Shown here piece by piece: positions 46,273 through 55,806 of a stretch of 64,000 nucleotides of DNA. The position numbers were made by a program, and so were the translations under genes. The notes under the pieces are model-generated. The model did not search any database. It saw only the letters and a list, made by a program, of their open reading frames with translations, and had not been told where the DNA came from. This stretch comes from Rhodoferax sp. (lineage in GTDB: Bacteria; Pseudomonadota; Gammaproteobacteria; Burkholderiales; Burkholderiaceae_C). Within the stretch, counting starts at the first letter, position 1; each line of letters begins with the position of its first letter. The stretch spans positions 62,001-126,000 of the forward strand of contig NZ_JAQURE010000002.1 of the NCBI RefSeq assembly GCF_028715765.1, in the 5' to 3' direction.

Positions 46273-47726
46273 CACGTACTGACAGCTTTGATGGGCAAGG
46301 TGATACGGAAGGTGGTGCCCTGGTCAGGCGTGCTGTTGACGCTGAGTTGGCCATGGTGACGGTTGATGATTTCCCAGGTGATTGACAAGCCTAAACCAGT
46401 GCCTTTGCCGACCGGTTTGGTGGTGTAGAAGGGCTCAAAAATGCGCTTCTTGACATCTTCTGTCATGCCGCAACCAGTGTCACTTATTTCTAGCCACACG
46501 CTGTCGGGTTGCGCGCCGGTACGCACCGTGATCACGCCCTGGGTCTCGATGGACTGGGCAGCGTTGACCAGCATATTGACCAACACCTGGTTGATTTGAG
46601 CCGCAATGCACGTCACCGGGGGCAACGGTTGCAGCGCTTTCACCACCTTGGCCTTGTATTTGATTTCATTGTTGGCCACGTTCAGGGCACTTTCCAGCAC
46701 ATGGTTGAGGTCAACGGGTGCCCACTGCCCCTCATCAGAGTGGGAAAAGTCGCGCAAGTCAGACACGATGCGCTTGACCCGTGCCAAGCCTTCTTGGGTT
46801 TCGGTCAACAGTGAGGGAATGTCTTCACGCAGGTAGTTCAGGTCAATTTTTTCACACGCCGCTTGCACCGCATGCACCTGCTCTGGGGGCAATGCCGCAG
46901 CTGCAGTTTGCAGGGTTTGAATCAGCCCAAACAGTTGTTCAATGTAGCCAGAGAGCGTGCCCAGGTTGGAGGTGACAAAGCCCACCGGGTTGTTGATCTC
47001 ATGCGCCACGCCTGCAGCCAGTTGGCCAACGGCAGCCATTTTTTCGGCTTGCAGCAACTGGCTTTGCGTCAGCTTGAGTTGCGCCACAGAGGCTTGCAGC
47101 TCGGCGGTGCGCTCTTGCACCCGCTGCTCCAAAGAGGCGTTGACTGCTTGGAGTTCGGCCTGGCTTTTGTGCACTGCTGCATTGGCCTGCACCAGTTTTT
47201 GATTGCGCTCAGACAGCAAGGTAAAGAGTTCAAGCAATGACTGGTGGTAGACCGCCTGGGCATTGTCTTGCGGCTGATTCACCTGCTCATAAGCCTGCTC
47301 AGCGGTCATACCGGTGGCCATGGCGGCCATTTGACGGGGGATGCGCTGGTCTTCCTCCAAAATATGAAAAGTGAGCCAACTGCTTAAAAAGCGTAGCAAC
47401 TCCTGGCCTGACAGGGTGCCTTCTTGTTCATATTGCTGCCGCATTTGCGTCAATTCGTCGACAAAATTCTGGTGCGATTGATGGTGATGCACCAGGTAGT
47501 CACGTGCCAAATGGTGGTGCGCCATGAGTCGTTCTTCGTCGCGAAAATGCACCGCAGCGTAGCGCGTCAAATTGTCAAGCAAAGGCCCCACAGAACGCTT
47601 GGCCAGCTCATCATTGAGCGCCAAATGCGGCGCTGCTTGGTTGACCATGTCCACCAGCCCATGGTGTTGGGCATCAACCAACTCCAAACCAGTTTCAAAA
47701 TTCGGTGTCCAAGCCATCAGTTTCAT
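46272..47726 (-). CDS. Hemerythrin-domain histidine kinase
   Basis: 484 residues, no membrane segment. The N-terminal bacteriohemerythrin domain (about 1-140) shows diiron ligands in order: LVDAQHHGLVDMVN, AVHFRDEERLMAHHH, HHQSHQNFVDE and FHILEEDQ. A coiled-coil linker follows, then the kinase with H-box GVAHEINNPVGFVTSN and ATP lobe DTGCGMTEDVKKRIFEPFYTTKPVGKGTGLGLSI. It is thus a likely soluble oxygen, redox or NO sensor. GGAGG lies 6 bases before the ATG. It sits between a response-regulator gene upstream and a SulP transporter with which it overlaps. Confidence 0.92.
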   Translation of the reverse strand: MKLMAWTPNFETGLELVDAQHHGLVDMVNQAAPHLALNDELAKRSVGPLLDNLTRYAAVHFRDEERLMAHHHLARDYLVHHHQSHQNFVDELTQMRQQYEQEGTLSGQELLRFLSSWLTFHILEEDQRIPRQMAAMATGMTAEQAYEQVNQPQDNAQAVYHQSLLELFTLLSERNQKLVQANAAVHKSQAELQAVNASLEQRVQERTAELQASVAQLKLTQSQLLQAEKMAAVGQLAAGVAHEINNPVGFVTSNLGTLSGYIEQLFGLIQTLQTAAAALPPEQVHAVQAACEKIDLNYLREDIPSLLTETQEGLARVKRIVSDLRDFSHSDEGQWAPVDLNHVLESALNVANNEIKYKAKVVKALQPLPPVTCIAAQINQVLVNMLVNAAQSIETQGVITVRTGAQPDSVWLEISDTGCGMTEDVKKRIFEPFYTTKPVGKGTGLGLSITWEIINRHHGQLSVNSTPDQGTTFRITLPIKAVST

Positions 47727-47746
47727 GATGCCTCCGTTCAGTGAGA

Positions 47747-47765
47747 GTATTCCAAAAGGGAATAC
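47747..47765. repeat. Hairpin GTATTCC-N5-GGAATAC
   Basis: Perfect 7-bp stem in the 52 bases between the response-regulator stop and the kinase start. It could tune expression of kinase relative to regulator; no T-run. Confidence 0.5.
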
Positions 47766-47778
47766 GCTTTAAAAAGGG

Positions 47779-49101
47779 TCAGGTTTGGGGGTCTTGCCAG
47801 ACTTCTGCCGCCAGTTTAAGTTCGCTAGAGCGTTCAAAGTCGATGATTTTGCGGATCACCATGTCGTCAAGCACATGACCCGCGGTCAGCATGAGCAGCC
47901 CGCTGGGCGTGATCATGTCACGTGAGAGCACCATGCCAGGCACCAGATCGCGCGAGCTGACGCTGCGTTCGACATGTTTTTCACTGCGCAACTGTTCCCG
48001 CGACTTGCCTCCACGCAACACCACAAAGGCATCCACCACAGCAGGGTCAAAGCGCCGGCCACTGCCTTGCAAAATCACATCTTGCGCCTGGCGCGCATCG
48101 AGTTTGCGCTGACCAATCAACCCCAGTTGCAAGCTGTCAAATTCGCTCGCCACAGACAATATCCGCGAACCCAATGGAATATGCTCCCCCACCAACTGGT
48201 GCGGGTAACCGCCACCATCAAAACGCTCCAGGTGGTTTTTGATGATTTCAACCGCCCCTTTGAGCTCTTCAAGCGGCATCAAAATGGTTTCCGCAATGCC
48301 TGGGTAGGTGCGAAACACCTCCAGTTGACGGGTGTTGAGCATGACCACTGGCGTGCTGAGCAGTTCATCGGCAAACCCCACCTTGCCCACCTCGTGCAAC
48401 AAACCCGCCACAAAAATCTCTTGGCCCTGCTTGGCGTCCAAGCCCATGTGTGTGGCAATTTTTCTGGCCATGTCGGCCACCCGCCGTGCATGGCCTGCCA
48501 GGTTGGAATGGCGCAACTCAATCAACGAGGTAAAAACTTTGATGGAAGTGATGAAGTTGTTGCGCATGCGCTCATTGGCCTGGCGCAGTTCCTGGGTACG
48601 GGTATGAACGCGCACCTCCAGACTGTCGTTCATGGCTTTGAGCTCTTCGTTTTGCAATTGCACCAAGGCTTGCAGGCGCTTTTGTTCAAGCTCAAGAACA
48701 TGGTGTTGCAGCGCACCACGCACCACCAGAAAGATGTCGTTATCGTCCCAGGGCTTGGCAATGTAGCGGTAAATTTCGCCTTTGTTGATGGCGCCCATCA
48801 CGGCGTTGATGTCGGCATAACCGGTCAGCAACAAACGCATGGTGTCTGGCCAGTGCAGCCGGACTTGCTCCAAAAATGCCACACCATCCATCTCAGGCAT
48901 GCGCATGTCTGAGATCACCAGATCAAAATTTTGGGTTTGCATCAGCGCCAGGGCCGCTTGGCCACTTTGCGCCACTTGCACCGCCAAACCTTTGGCGCGA
49001 AACAAGCGCCGCAGGGCAGACAAGATGCTGGGCTCATCATCGACACACAAAATTGAAGCCGATGCATCCACAGAGAAACCGGGCTCAAGAGGTTCGGTCA
49101 T
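47779..49101 (-). CDS. Response regulator with degenerate HD-GYP domain
   Basis: 440 residues. The N-terminal receiver has CVDDEPSILSALRRLF, phospho-acceptor region DLVISDMRMPEMDG and LLTGYADINAV, and a coiled coil follows (135-190). The C-terminal domain is HD-GYP-like (HARRVADMARKIATHMG, GLLHEVGKVGFADELL, NHLERFDGGGYPHQLVGEHIPLGSRIL). Several metal ligands differ from the consensus: HD is HE, the HHE segment reads HLE, the H of the K-x-HP segment is Y, and VADxxDA is VASEFDS. Cyclic-di-GMP hydrolysis is therefore doubtful. It probably pairs with the hemerythrin kinase downstream. Confidence 0.88.
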   Translation of the reverse strand: MTEPLEPGFSVDASASILCVDDEPSILSALRRLFRAKGLAVQVAQSGQAALALMQTQNFDLVISDMRMPEMDGVAFLEQVRLHWPDTMRLLLTGYADINAVMGAINKGEIYRYIAKPWDDNDIFLVVRGALQHHVLELEQKRLQALVQLQNEELKAMNDSLEVRVHTRTQELRQANERMRNNFITSIKVFTSLIELRHSNLAGHARRVADMARKIATHMGLDAKQGQEIFVAGLLHEVGKVGFADELLSTPVVMLNTRQLEVFRTYPGIAETILMPLEELKGAVEIIKNHLERFDGGGYPHQLVGEHIPLGSRILSVASEFDSLQLGLIGQRKLDARQAQDVILQGSGRRFDPAVVDAFVVLRGGKSREQLRSEKHVERSVSSRDLVPGMVLSRDMITPSGLLMLTAGHVLDDMVIRKIIDFERSSELKLAAEVWQDPQT

Positions 49102-49156
49102 GGTTTTTACCGTTTAAGTCATGCAGATGATATTGATAACCACATCCTAAGGCGTT

Positions 49157-50059
49157 TTACAGGTATGAAAACACATGGGCTTCATTGAGCAGGGGACCCA
49201 AATCACCCAAACTGGCCTTGACGCTTTCAAGTTTACCGCCCAGCCGCTGCGCTACAGACTCTGGCAATTCTTCAATGACCAGCCAGCCGCCAAATTCGTA
49301 ACCCATCAATTTACTGAGTTGGTTGGCCGCCACCACCGAGGCCATCATGGGCGTATCTGATTGACTGGGTGTGTGTTGAAAGCGAATGGTTTGCACCAAG
49401 TCTTCGGCAAAGTGCCATTTTTCAGCCAGCATGGCACCCACATGGGCATGGTCTACGCCCATGACCTCGTGCATGGCCTGATGCAAGGGCAGATTGCGCC
49501 ACAAACTCAATTCCATGGCCTTGCGAAACTCAGTGGGCATGAATTGCGCCACCACCACTTTGCCAAAATCATGCAGCAACCCGGCAATAAAGCAATCATT
49601 GGCATCTGCGCCAGGCAAACGCTTGGCCAACTGACGTGCCAAAGTAGCCGTGGCCATGGAGTGCATCAAATAGCGCTGCCCATCAAAACCGGACAATGTT
49701 TTGTTGGGCAACATGCCCACGGCAGCCAGACTCAAAGCCAAGTTTTTGATGGTATTGAAGCCCAAAAAAACCACCGCATGATCAACCGAGGTGATTTGCT
49801 TGGCCAAACCGTAATAGGCTGAGTTCACCACTCGCAACACTTTGACGGTGATCACCGGGTCGCGGTTGATCACTTGCACCAAATCTTTGGCCGAACACGC
49901 CACGTTTCGGGTGAGTGTCAATATTTGTTCCACACTTTTGGGAAAAGCCGGCATGTGATCGACCGCGGCACTGAGTCGCAAAAACACATCTGGTGGCAGG
50001 TGATCTAGCGCAGGCTCGGTCAAATTGTGGGGTAAGGGTAGGTCTGACACAGCCGACAT
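49157..50059 (-). CDS. HDOD-domain signalling protein
   Basis: 300 residues, single HDOD domain: LRLSAAVDHMPAFPKSVEQILTLTRN, DLVQVINRDPVITVKVLRVVNSAYYGLAKQITSVDHAVVFLGFNTIKNLALSLA, GLLHDFGKVVVAQFMP and VMGVDHAHVGAMLAEKWHFAEDLVQTIRFQHTP. HDOD proteins are non-catalytic HD relatives that act in signalling, often with cyclic-di-GMP circuits. The start is immediately after the rluC stop with no gap, so it is probably co-transcribed with rluC. The response-regulator gene follows 55 bases downstream. Confidence 0.9.
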   Translation of the reverse strand: MSAVSDLPLPHNLTEPALDHLPPDVFLRLSAAVDHMPAFPKSVEQILTLTRNVACSAKDLVQVINRDPVITVKVLRVVNSAYYGLAKQITSVDHAVVFLGFNTIKNLALSLAAVGMLPNKTLSGFDGQRYLMHSMATATLARQLAKRLPGADANDCFIAGLLHDFGKVVVAQFMPTEFRKAMELSLWRNLPLHQAMHEVMGVDHAHVGAMLAEKWHFAEDLVQTIRFQHTPSQSDTPMMASVVAANQLSKLMGYEFGGWLVIEELPESVAQRLGGKLESVKASLGDLGPLLNEAHVFSYL

Positions 50060-51070
50060 TCATTGAGCAAAATGAGCCAACTCCGGCGGCAAATCTGCCA
50101 GCACTTCAAGTCTTTCGCCGGTGGCCGGGTGATTGAATTGCAAACGCCAGGCATGCAAAAACATGCGCTTGAGGCCTGCGCTGCCAGTCGCGCGCGCCAG
50201 AGATTTGTTCAAGTCAAAGTCGCCATATTTGTCGTCCCCCAAAATCGGGAAACCTTCGCTGGCCAAATGCACCCGAATTTGATGCGTGCGTCCGGTCTTG
50301 ATGGTCACCTCTAGCAGCGAGCCCAACGCAAGCTGCGCACGCACCCGCACCAAAGTCACAGAAGGCATGCCGTGAGGGTCATCGCGGGAGACCACTCGCA
50401 CCCGTCGTTCGCCAGCTTGCGCGGTGCTGGCATCAAGCTCATATTTATACAAAGGCTTGTCTAACACCTTGAGTTTGGCCGGCCACAGCCCCCGCACCAT
50501 GGCAAGGTAAGTTTTACCGGTTTGACGCTCCCGAAACTGGTCTTGCAGATTTTTCAACGCGCTGCGCTTTTTAGCTACCAGCAAAATCCCACTGGTTTCA
50601 CGGTCAAGCCGATGCACCAGCTCCAAAAATTTGGCTTGCGGACGCGCCATGCGCAATTGTTCAATCACGCCAAAGCTCACCCCAGATCCCCCATGCACCG
50701 CCACCCCGGCGGGTTTGTTGATCACCAACAGGTGATCGTCTTCCAGCAATACCGCAAATTCTCGCGCTGGCGCAGCCCGCGCGACCTGCGCTTGCATGGC
50801 TTGGCTTTTTTCGAGCACACGCTCTGAAATGCGCACCGGGGGCAAGCGCACCAGGTCACCTTCTGCCAGCCGGTCATCCGCACTGACACGGCCTTTGTTG
50901 ACCCGCACTTCACCACTGCGAATCATGCGGTAGACACGGGTTTTGGGCACGCCCTTGAAAACACGTATCAAATAATTGTCAAGGCGCTGACCCGCACTGT
51001 TTTCATCAATGCAAACGGTTTGGGCTTGCGGGGTGGTCGCCAGGGCTTTGGCCTCTATAATGTGTTTCAC
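50060..51070 (-). CDS. rluC: 23S rRNA pseudouridine synthase RluC family
   Basis: 336 residues. S4 RNA-binding domain at the N-terminus (GQRLDNYLIRVFKGVPKTRVYRMIRSGEVRVNKGRV), then the RluA-family catalytic core with HRLDRETSGILLVAKKRSAL (catalytic Asp) and TGRTHQIRVHLASEGFPILGDDKYGD. The position next to and divergent from rne is the usual rluC-rne arrangement, which favours RluC (sites 955/2504/2580 in E. coli numbering) over RluD. Confidence 0.93.
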   Translation of the reverse strand: MKHIIEAKALATTPQAQTVCIDENSAGQRLDNYLIRVFKGVPKTRVYRMIRSGEVRVNKGRVSADDRLAEGDLVRLPPVRISERVLEKSQAMQAQVARAAPAREFAVLLEDDHLLVINKPAGVAVHGGSGVSFGVIEQLRMARPQAKFLELVHRLDRETSGILLVAKKRSALKNLQDQFRERQTGKTYLAMVRGLWPAKLKVLDKPLYKYELDASTAQAGERRVRVVSRDDPHGMPSVTLVRVRAQLALGSLLEVTIKTGRTHQIRVHLASEGFPILGDDKYGDFDLNKSLARATGSAGLKRMFLHAWRLQFNHPATGERLEVLADLPPELAHFAQ

Positions 51071-51593
51071 TGGCGTTGCAATGTAAGTGGTTGATTTAAC
51101 TGACTGTTGCTACTTAAAGTAAGTGAAGTTTAGTCCACACACCATTTTTCTCGCCAGCAAAGTCGATACCGCCTGTCGCTTGTGTCGCAAACGATTGACC
51201 CTCTGTTGATCGTGGTTGCAAAAGCCTCAGGTTTAAACGGCATCTTGAAACCCAGAATCGGAATACCCAAAATTCACAGCCCATGGCTGTGAATGGAATG
51301 AAGCGAAATGTTTGCCCTGATGACCCTGATGACCCAATGCCTGCAGCGCGAAAACGTGCTGTTGTTTGGCATTCATCAGCCATTTGTGCCCGTCAAACGG
51401 GCGCAGAACGCTATTAGATCAATAGCCAACTCTCCCCCAAACCCCATCGCTGCCCTCCACGTGCCTATGCCTAAACTCACTGTGTGAGTATGGGTTCTCC
51501 GGCTTTTCCTCCTTGTTTCAAGGCGTCAGTTTGTGTGTCAATGCTGCCCTGCACGGGCTTATGGTTGATATTTGAATTGAAGGAACGCTACCC
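51071..51593 (+). other. Divergent rluC/rne promoter region and long rne leader
   Basis: 523 bases without a convincing gene. A strong hairpin at 51273-51293 has arms TTCACAGCC / GGCTGTGAA and a 3-base loop. The last part, GAAGGAACGCTACCC, gives AAGGA about 10 bases before the rne start. In E. coli the rne 5' leader is long and structured and lets RNase E control its own mRNA; a similar role here is inferred from position. Confidence 0.5.
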
Positions 51594-54524
51594 ATGAAAC
51601 GGATGCTGATCAATGCGACGCAGGCTGAAGAACGCCGCCTCGCCATCGTCGACGGACAAAAACTGCTCGACTACGAAATTGAAATTGAAGGGCGCGAACA
51701 GCGCAAGGGCAACATTTACAAAGCCGTCGTGACCCGCGTCGAGCCATCGTTAGAAGCCTGCTTTGTGGATTACGGCGAAGAGCGCCACGGCTTTTTGCCG
51801 TTCAAGGAAATCTCGCGCCAGTACTTCCAACCCGGCGTCGCGGTAAGCCAGGCGCGCATTCAGGATGCCATCAAGGAAGGCCAGGAACTGCTGGTTCAAG
51901 TTGAAAAAGAAGAACGTGGCAACAAGGGCGCAGCCCTGACCACCTTCGTCTCGCTGGCTGGCCGCTATGTGGTACTGATGCCCAACAACCCGCGCGGCGG
52001 AGGCGTGTCGCGCCGCATTGAAGGCGAAGACCGCGCCGAGCTCAAAGAAAACATGGACCAGTTGGAATACCCCAACGGCATGAGCATCATTGCGCGCACG
52101 GCCGGCATTGGCCGCGCCGCACCTGAGTTGCAATGGGACTTGAACTACCTGCTCAAGCTGTGGACGGCCATTGACGGTGCCGCCAAGGGTGGCAAAGGTG
52201 CCTTCCTGATTTACCAAGAGTCATCGCTGGTGATTCGCGCGATTCGCGACTACTTCAACCATGACATTGGCGACATCCTGATCGACACCGACGATGTGTA
52301 CGAGCAAGCGCAGCAATTCATGGCGCATGTGATGCCTGAACACGCCGCCCGCGTCAAACGCTACCGCGACGATGCACCACTGTTTTCGCGCTTCCAGATT
52401 GAGCATCAAATCGAATCCGCCTATGCCCGCACAGTGCAGTTGCCAAGTGGTGGCGCCATCGTGATCGACCACACCGAAGCACTGGTGAGCGTAGACGTGA
52501 ACTCGGCGCGCGCCATCAAGGGCGGTGACATTGAAGAAACCGCCACCCGCACCAACCTGGAAGCGGCTGACGAAGTGGCACGCCAGGCCCGCTTACGTGA
52601 CTTGGGTGGCCTGATCGTCATCGACTTCATTGACATGGAAGAAAGCCGCAACCGCCGCGATGTTGAAAACCGCTTGCGCGATGCCTTGCGCCAAGACCGT
52701 GCCCGCGTGCAGTTTGGCACCATCAGCAAATTTGGCCTGATGGAAATGAGCCGCCAACGGCTGCGCCCAGCGCTCTCTGAAGGTGCGTCCATCCCCTGCC
52801 CGCGTTGCGGTGGTTCCGGCCACATCCGCGACACCGAATCCAGCGCGCTGCAGATTTTGCGCATCATTCAGGAAGAGTCCCTCAAGGACAGCACCGCCTC
52901 TGTGCTGTGCCAGGTACCGGTTGAAGTGGCGTCGTTCCTGCTGAACGAAAAACGCACCGAAATCGCCAAGATTGAGCTCAAACAGCGCATCAACGTGATC
53001 ATGGTGCCCAACAAGTCGCTGGAAACGCCCAACTACCGGCTGGAACGCCTGAAACACGATGACCCTCGCCTGGACAACATCGAAGCCAGCTACAAAATGG
53101 CTGACGAGATTGAAGAAGCAACGGCAGTCACACGCCGATCCCAGGAGCCAACCAACCGTCAAACGCCCATCATCAAAGGCGTCTTGCCTGATGCGCCCGC
53201 ACCGGTGGTGATTGCCAAACCCGAAGCGGCTCCGGTGGCTGCAGCTGCCGTGCCGACAAGCCCGGCCGTGGCCACGCCAGCCGTGGTTGAAAAGGGCTTT
53301 TTTGGCTGGCTGAAAAACATCTTTTCACCCGCGCCAGCAGTTGCCCCTGAACCCACCCCTGCGGTGGCACCCGCTGCACCACAAGGCGAAGAAAAACGCA
53401 ACAACCGCGAAGGCAGGCCGCCTCGGGATGGTTCACGCCGGGGTGAAGGTCGCTCTGAGCGCGCACCACGCCAAGAAGGCCGTGGACCACGCGCCGAGGG
53501 TCGTCCAGAGGGACGCAACGAACCTCGCAATGGACGCAACCGGGGTGAACGCACTGAGCGTGGCTCTCGCGAACGTGCCGAGGCTCAAACAGACAGCCTG
53601 GTGGCAGAGAACATGCAAAGCACAGCCCCTGATGCTTTGGCCATGGCTGGCAATGTGCGTAATGAAACGCGCACCGAGCGTGCCCCTCGAAACCCTGATA
53701 GAACTGAGCGCGGCAACCGCCCGGAACGGGGTGAACGTCGACCACGTCAACCCCGTGCTGAGAATGATGCCACCGCACATGTCGTCGAAAACCAACCTGA
53801 GCAGGGCACAACCGATGTCGTTTTAGCCAACCTGGAAGGTGCCGAGGCACCCACAGCACCAGATACCGCTGCGGCACCACGCGAGAAACGCTCGCGTGAC
53901 CGCTACGGACGCGAACGCAGACCACGTGGCGAACGCGCCGAGCGCGCAGATGCTGGCAATGCCACTGAGCTGATGGCACCTGAACAAGCTGCTAGCGCTG
54001 AAGAAGCCCCCAGAAAGTCGTATTTCACGACCTCTGCACCTGTGGCTGAGACGGATGTCACATCCCCCAATGAGGTGAGCACGGTTGCTGCGGAAACACC
54101 CGCTGAAACGCTGGTGCAAGAAAGTGAACCCACAATACCTCTCCAACCCTCAAGCGTAGAAACAAGCCAGCCAGTTGAAGCGAGTCCTGTGCCCGCCAAC
54201 ACAACCACCTCTTCCACGCCAGCGCCAGTGGCTGCAAAAGTGATGGTCGAAGTGCCAATCGCCATCCCTAAAGTGGCGGCCTACGAATTGCCTTTGGCAG
54301 ATTTGGCAGCCTTGGCGCAGCAGTCTGGTTTGAATTGGGTGAACTCAGACCCTGCCAAAATTACAGCCGCACAAGTGGCCATCGCAGCTGAAGTCAAACC
54401 AGTGCGTGTGCCACGTGAACGCCCAGCAACGGTGAAACTTGACTCGCAACCTTTGATTTTGGTGGAGACCAAGCTGGACTTGCAAAAGATCACCTTGCCG
54501 TTTGAGAAAACCCCTCAAGCCTGA
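51594..54524 (+). CDS. rne: Ribonuclease E
   Basis: 976 residues. Main endonuclease of mRNA decay and rRNA/tRNA processing. The N-terminal catalytic half has the S1 domain ([31 protein letters not shown]), DNase-like site with [13 protein letters not shown] and [24 protein letters not shown] (the two metal aspartates), and the zinc link [12 protein letters not shown]. From about residue 520 the chain is Pro/Ala-rich and then strongly Arg/Glu-rich ([18 protein letters not shown] and similar), an unstructured RNA-binding scaffold. It ends with a conserved-looking [16 protein letters not shown] tail. Confidence 0.96.
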   Translation: MKRMLINATQAEERRLAIVDGQKLLDYEIEIEGREQRKGNIYKAVVTRVEPSLEACFVDYGEERHGFLPFKEISRQYFQPGVAVSQARIQDAIKEGQELLVQVEKEERGNKGAALTTFVSLAGRYVVLMPNNPRGGGVSRRIEGEDRAELKENMDQLEYPNGMSIIARTAGIGRAAPELQWDLNYLLKLWTAIDGAAKGGKGAFLIYQESSLVIRAIRDYFNHDIGDILIDTDDVYEQAQQFMAHVMPEHAARVKRYRDDAPLFSRFQIEHQIESAYARTVQLPSGGAIVIDHTEALVSVDVNSARAIKGGDIEETATRTNLEAADEVARQARLRDLGGLIVIDFIDMEESRNRRDVENRLRDALRQDRARVQFGTISKFGLMEMSRQRLRPALSEGASIPCPRCGGSGHIRDTESSALQILRIIQEESLKDSTASVLCQVPVEVASFLLNEKRTEIAKIELKQRINVIMVPNKSLETPNYRLERLKHDDPRLDNIEASYKMADEIEEATAVTRRSQEPTNRQTPIIKGVLPDAPAPVVIAKPEAAPVAAAAVPTSPAVATPAVVEKGFFGWLKNIFSPAPAVAPEPTPAVAPAAPQGEEKRNNREGRPPRDGSRRGEGRSERAPRQEGRGPRAEGRPEGRNEPRNGRNRGERTERGSRERAEAQTDSLVAENMQSTAPDALAMAGNVRNETRTERAPRNPDRTERGNRPERGERRPRQPRAENDATAHVVENQPEQGTTDVVLANLEGAEAPTAPDTAAAPREKRSRDRYGRERRPRGERAERADAGNATELMAPEQAASAEEAPRKSYFTTSAPVAETDVTSPNEVSTVAAETPAETLVQESEPTIPLQPSSVETSQPVEASPVPANTTTSSTPAPVAAKVMVEVPIAIPKVAAYELPLADLAALAQQSGLNWVNSDPAKITAAQVAIAAEVKPVRVPRERPATVKLDSQPLILVETKLDLQKITLPFEKTPQA

Positions 54525-54540
54525 GCTTATGCAAAATGAC

Positions 54541-54566
54541 AAAGGGCACTCAAGGTGCCCTTTTTT
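54541..54566 (+). terminator. Rho-independent terminator of rne
   Basis: Stem AAAGGGCAC / GTGCCCTTT with a 5-base loop running into TTTTTT, 17 bases after the rne stop. Confidence 0.9.
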
Positions 54567-54649
54567 GTTTTGGTGAAGCCTCACAGCTTAGCAAAAGTAC
54601 CGGTCGTGGCAAGCAAGTGCCAACGAGCCATTTGCGATTTCTGCCTCTC

Positions 54650-55714
54650 TCAAACCACTTTCACCTCCTGAGTGGGCTCAGGCACCCCAAAAAATCCTCG
54701 TTGAGCCAAGCCAGGATAACTGCAAGCTTTATTGCCCCCACTGCGTTTGGCAAAGTCCACCGCCTTGACGGTTTTATCAAGTGCACTGCGGGGCGAGTCA
54801 TCGGCCAACACATTGGTGAAACCACAACTCACCGTGACCCGACCCACTTGGGTGAAGGTGTATTTTTCGACGTTCGATTTGAAGCGCTCAAAAGCACCCA
54901 GCACCAAAGCCTCATCAGGGCAATGCAACAGCACCCCAAAGTGGTCATCTGAGAGCCGATAAAGCCGGTCATATGTACGAAACGTATTGCTAAAGATGCG
55001 CGCCACCCGCGACAAAATCTCGTCTGAAGCTGCCCGACCGTGTTGCTCGGCAATCAAACTGAAATTGTCAATCTTGACTGAGCCCAGCCAATAATTTGCA
55101 GGCACATGGTGTCTGCGCTCTTGGTGGGTCAAATTTTCACTGGTACGAGTGCCAGGCAATTCATTCATGTCTTCGAGCACCGCACTGTAAAAAGCATCGT
55201 CAAGCGATTTGCGGTTTAACAGACCCGTGAGGGCATCTCGGTCACTGAACTCCAGCAAGCTGTACATGTTGCGGTAAATGCGGCACATGCTGTCTATCAC
55301 CAACAAATGCGCTTCATTCAAGGGCGCTTCGGAATGCAGCTCTAACACACCCTGGTCTTCTTCTCTGAGTTGGGAGAACAAGGGCAGCAGGGTGATGCGT
55401 GGCCCCTCAGCGCCAGCCCAGGCAATTTCAACCCGGTCACGCAGCGCAAGGCACTTGACCCGATCCGGGGCATCGTCAAATTTGACCAACGCAGAAAAAT
55501 CAATGCGCGTGGGGTCGATGACACGACCACCGCCTTTGGCGTCGAGCCGAGCCACTTCAAGCCAGCGACTCTCGCCTTCTTCGCGCATGACCCGAGCAAT
55601 CACAATTCGGCTCACCGGCAATAGCTCCAACAACGCTTTGGACAGCGTAAGCTCCAACAAATCGCGGTCCCGGTGATCTGTCAACCTGACAATGTGTTCA
55701 ATGAAAGTACTCAT
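54650..55714 (-). CDS. Degenerate GGDEF-domain protein
   Basis: 354 residues from ATG 55714. The N-terminal part (about 1-160) looks like a GAF-type sensory domain (LLELLPVSRIVIARVMREEG, ITLLPLFSQLREEDQGVLELHSEAPL). The C-terminal part follows the GGDEF fold (FSDRDALTGLLNRKSLDDAF, GSVKIDNFSLIAEQHGRAASDEILSRVARIF, YDRLYRLSDDHFGVLL), but the active-site GGDEF reads SDDHF, so diguanylate cyclase activity is unlikely. It may bind a nucleotide or act as a partner. It is followed by the heme operon on the same strand but upstream of nothing obvious. Confidence 0.85.
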   Translation of the reverse strand: MSTFIEHIVRLTDHRDRDLLELTLSKALLELLPVSRIVIARVMREEGESRWLEVARLDAKGGGRVIDPTRIDFSALVKFDDAPDRVKCLALRDRVEIAWAGAEGPRITLLPLFSQLREEDQGVLELHSEAPLNEAHLLVIDSMCRIYRNMYSLLEFSDRDALTGLLNRKSLDDAFYSAVLEDMNELPGTRTSENLTHQERRHHVPANYWLGSVKIDNFSLIAEQHGRAASDEILSRVARIFSNTFRTYDRLYRLSDDHFGVLLHCPDEALVLGAFERFKSNVEKYTFTQVGRVTVSCGFTNVLADDSPRSALDKTVKAVDFAKRSGGNKACSYPGLAQRGFFGVPEPTQEVKVV

Positions 55715-55806
55715 GGGTAAATGATAGACGCGAAACCCAGCCACGTCACGAAATAGCTGGCGCTCAATTGAATTGCATCAGCCCGATCTGCATCCCTCAG
55801 ACTACG

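Noticed and set aside
53982-54025. AGCTGCTAGCGCT match in rne as another repeat copy
   Set aside because: Only the first block matches; the second block is poor and the region is low-complexity coding sequence.
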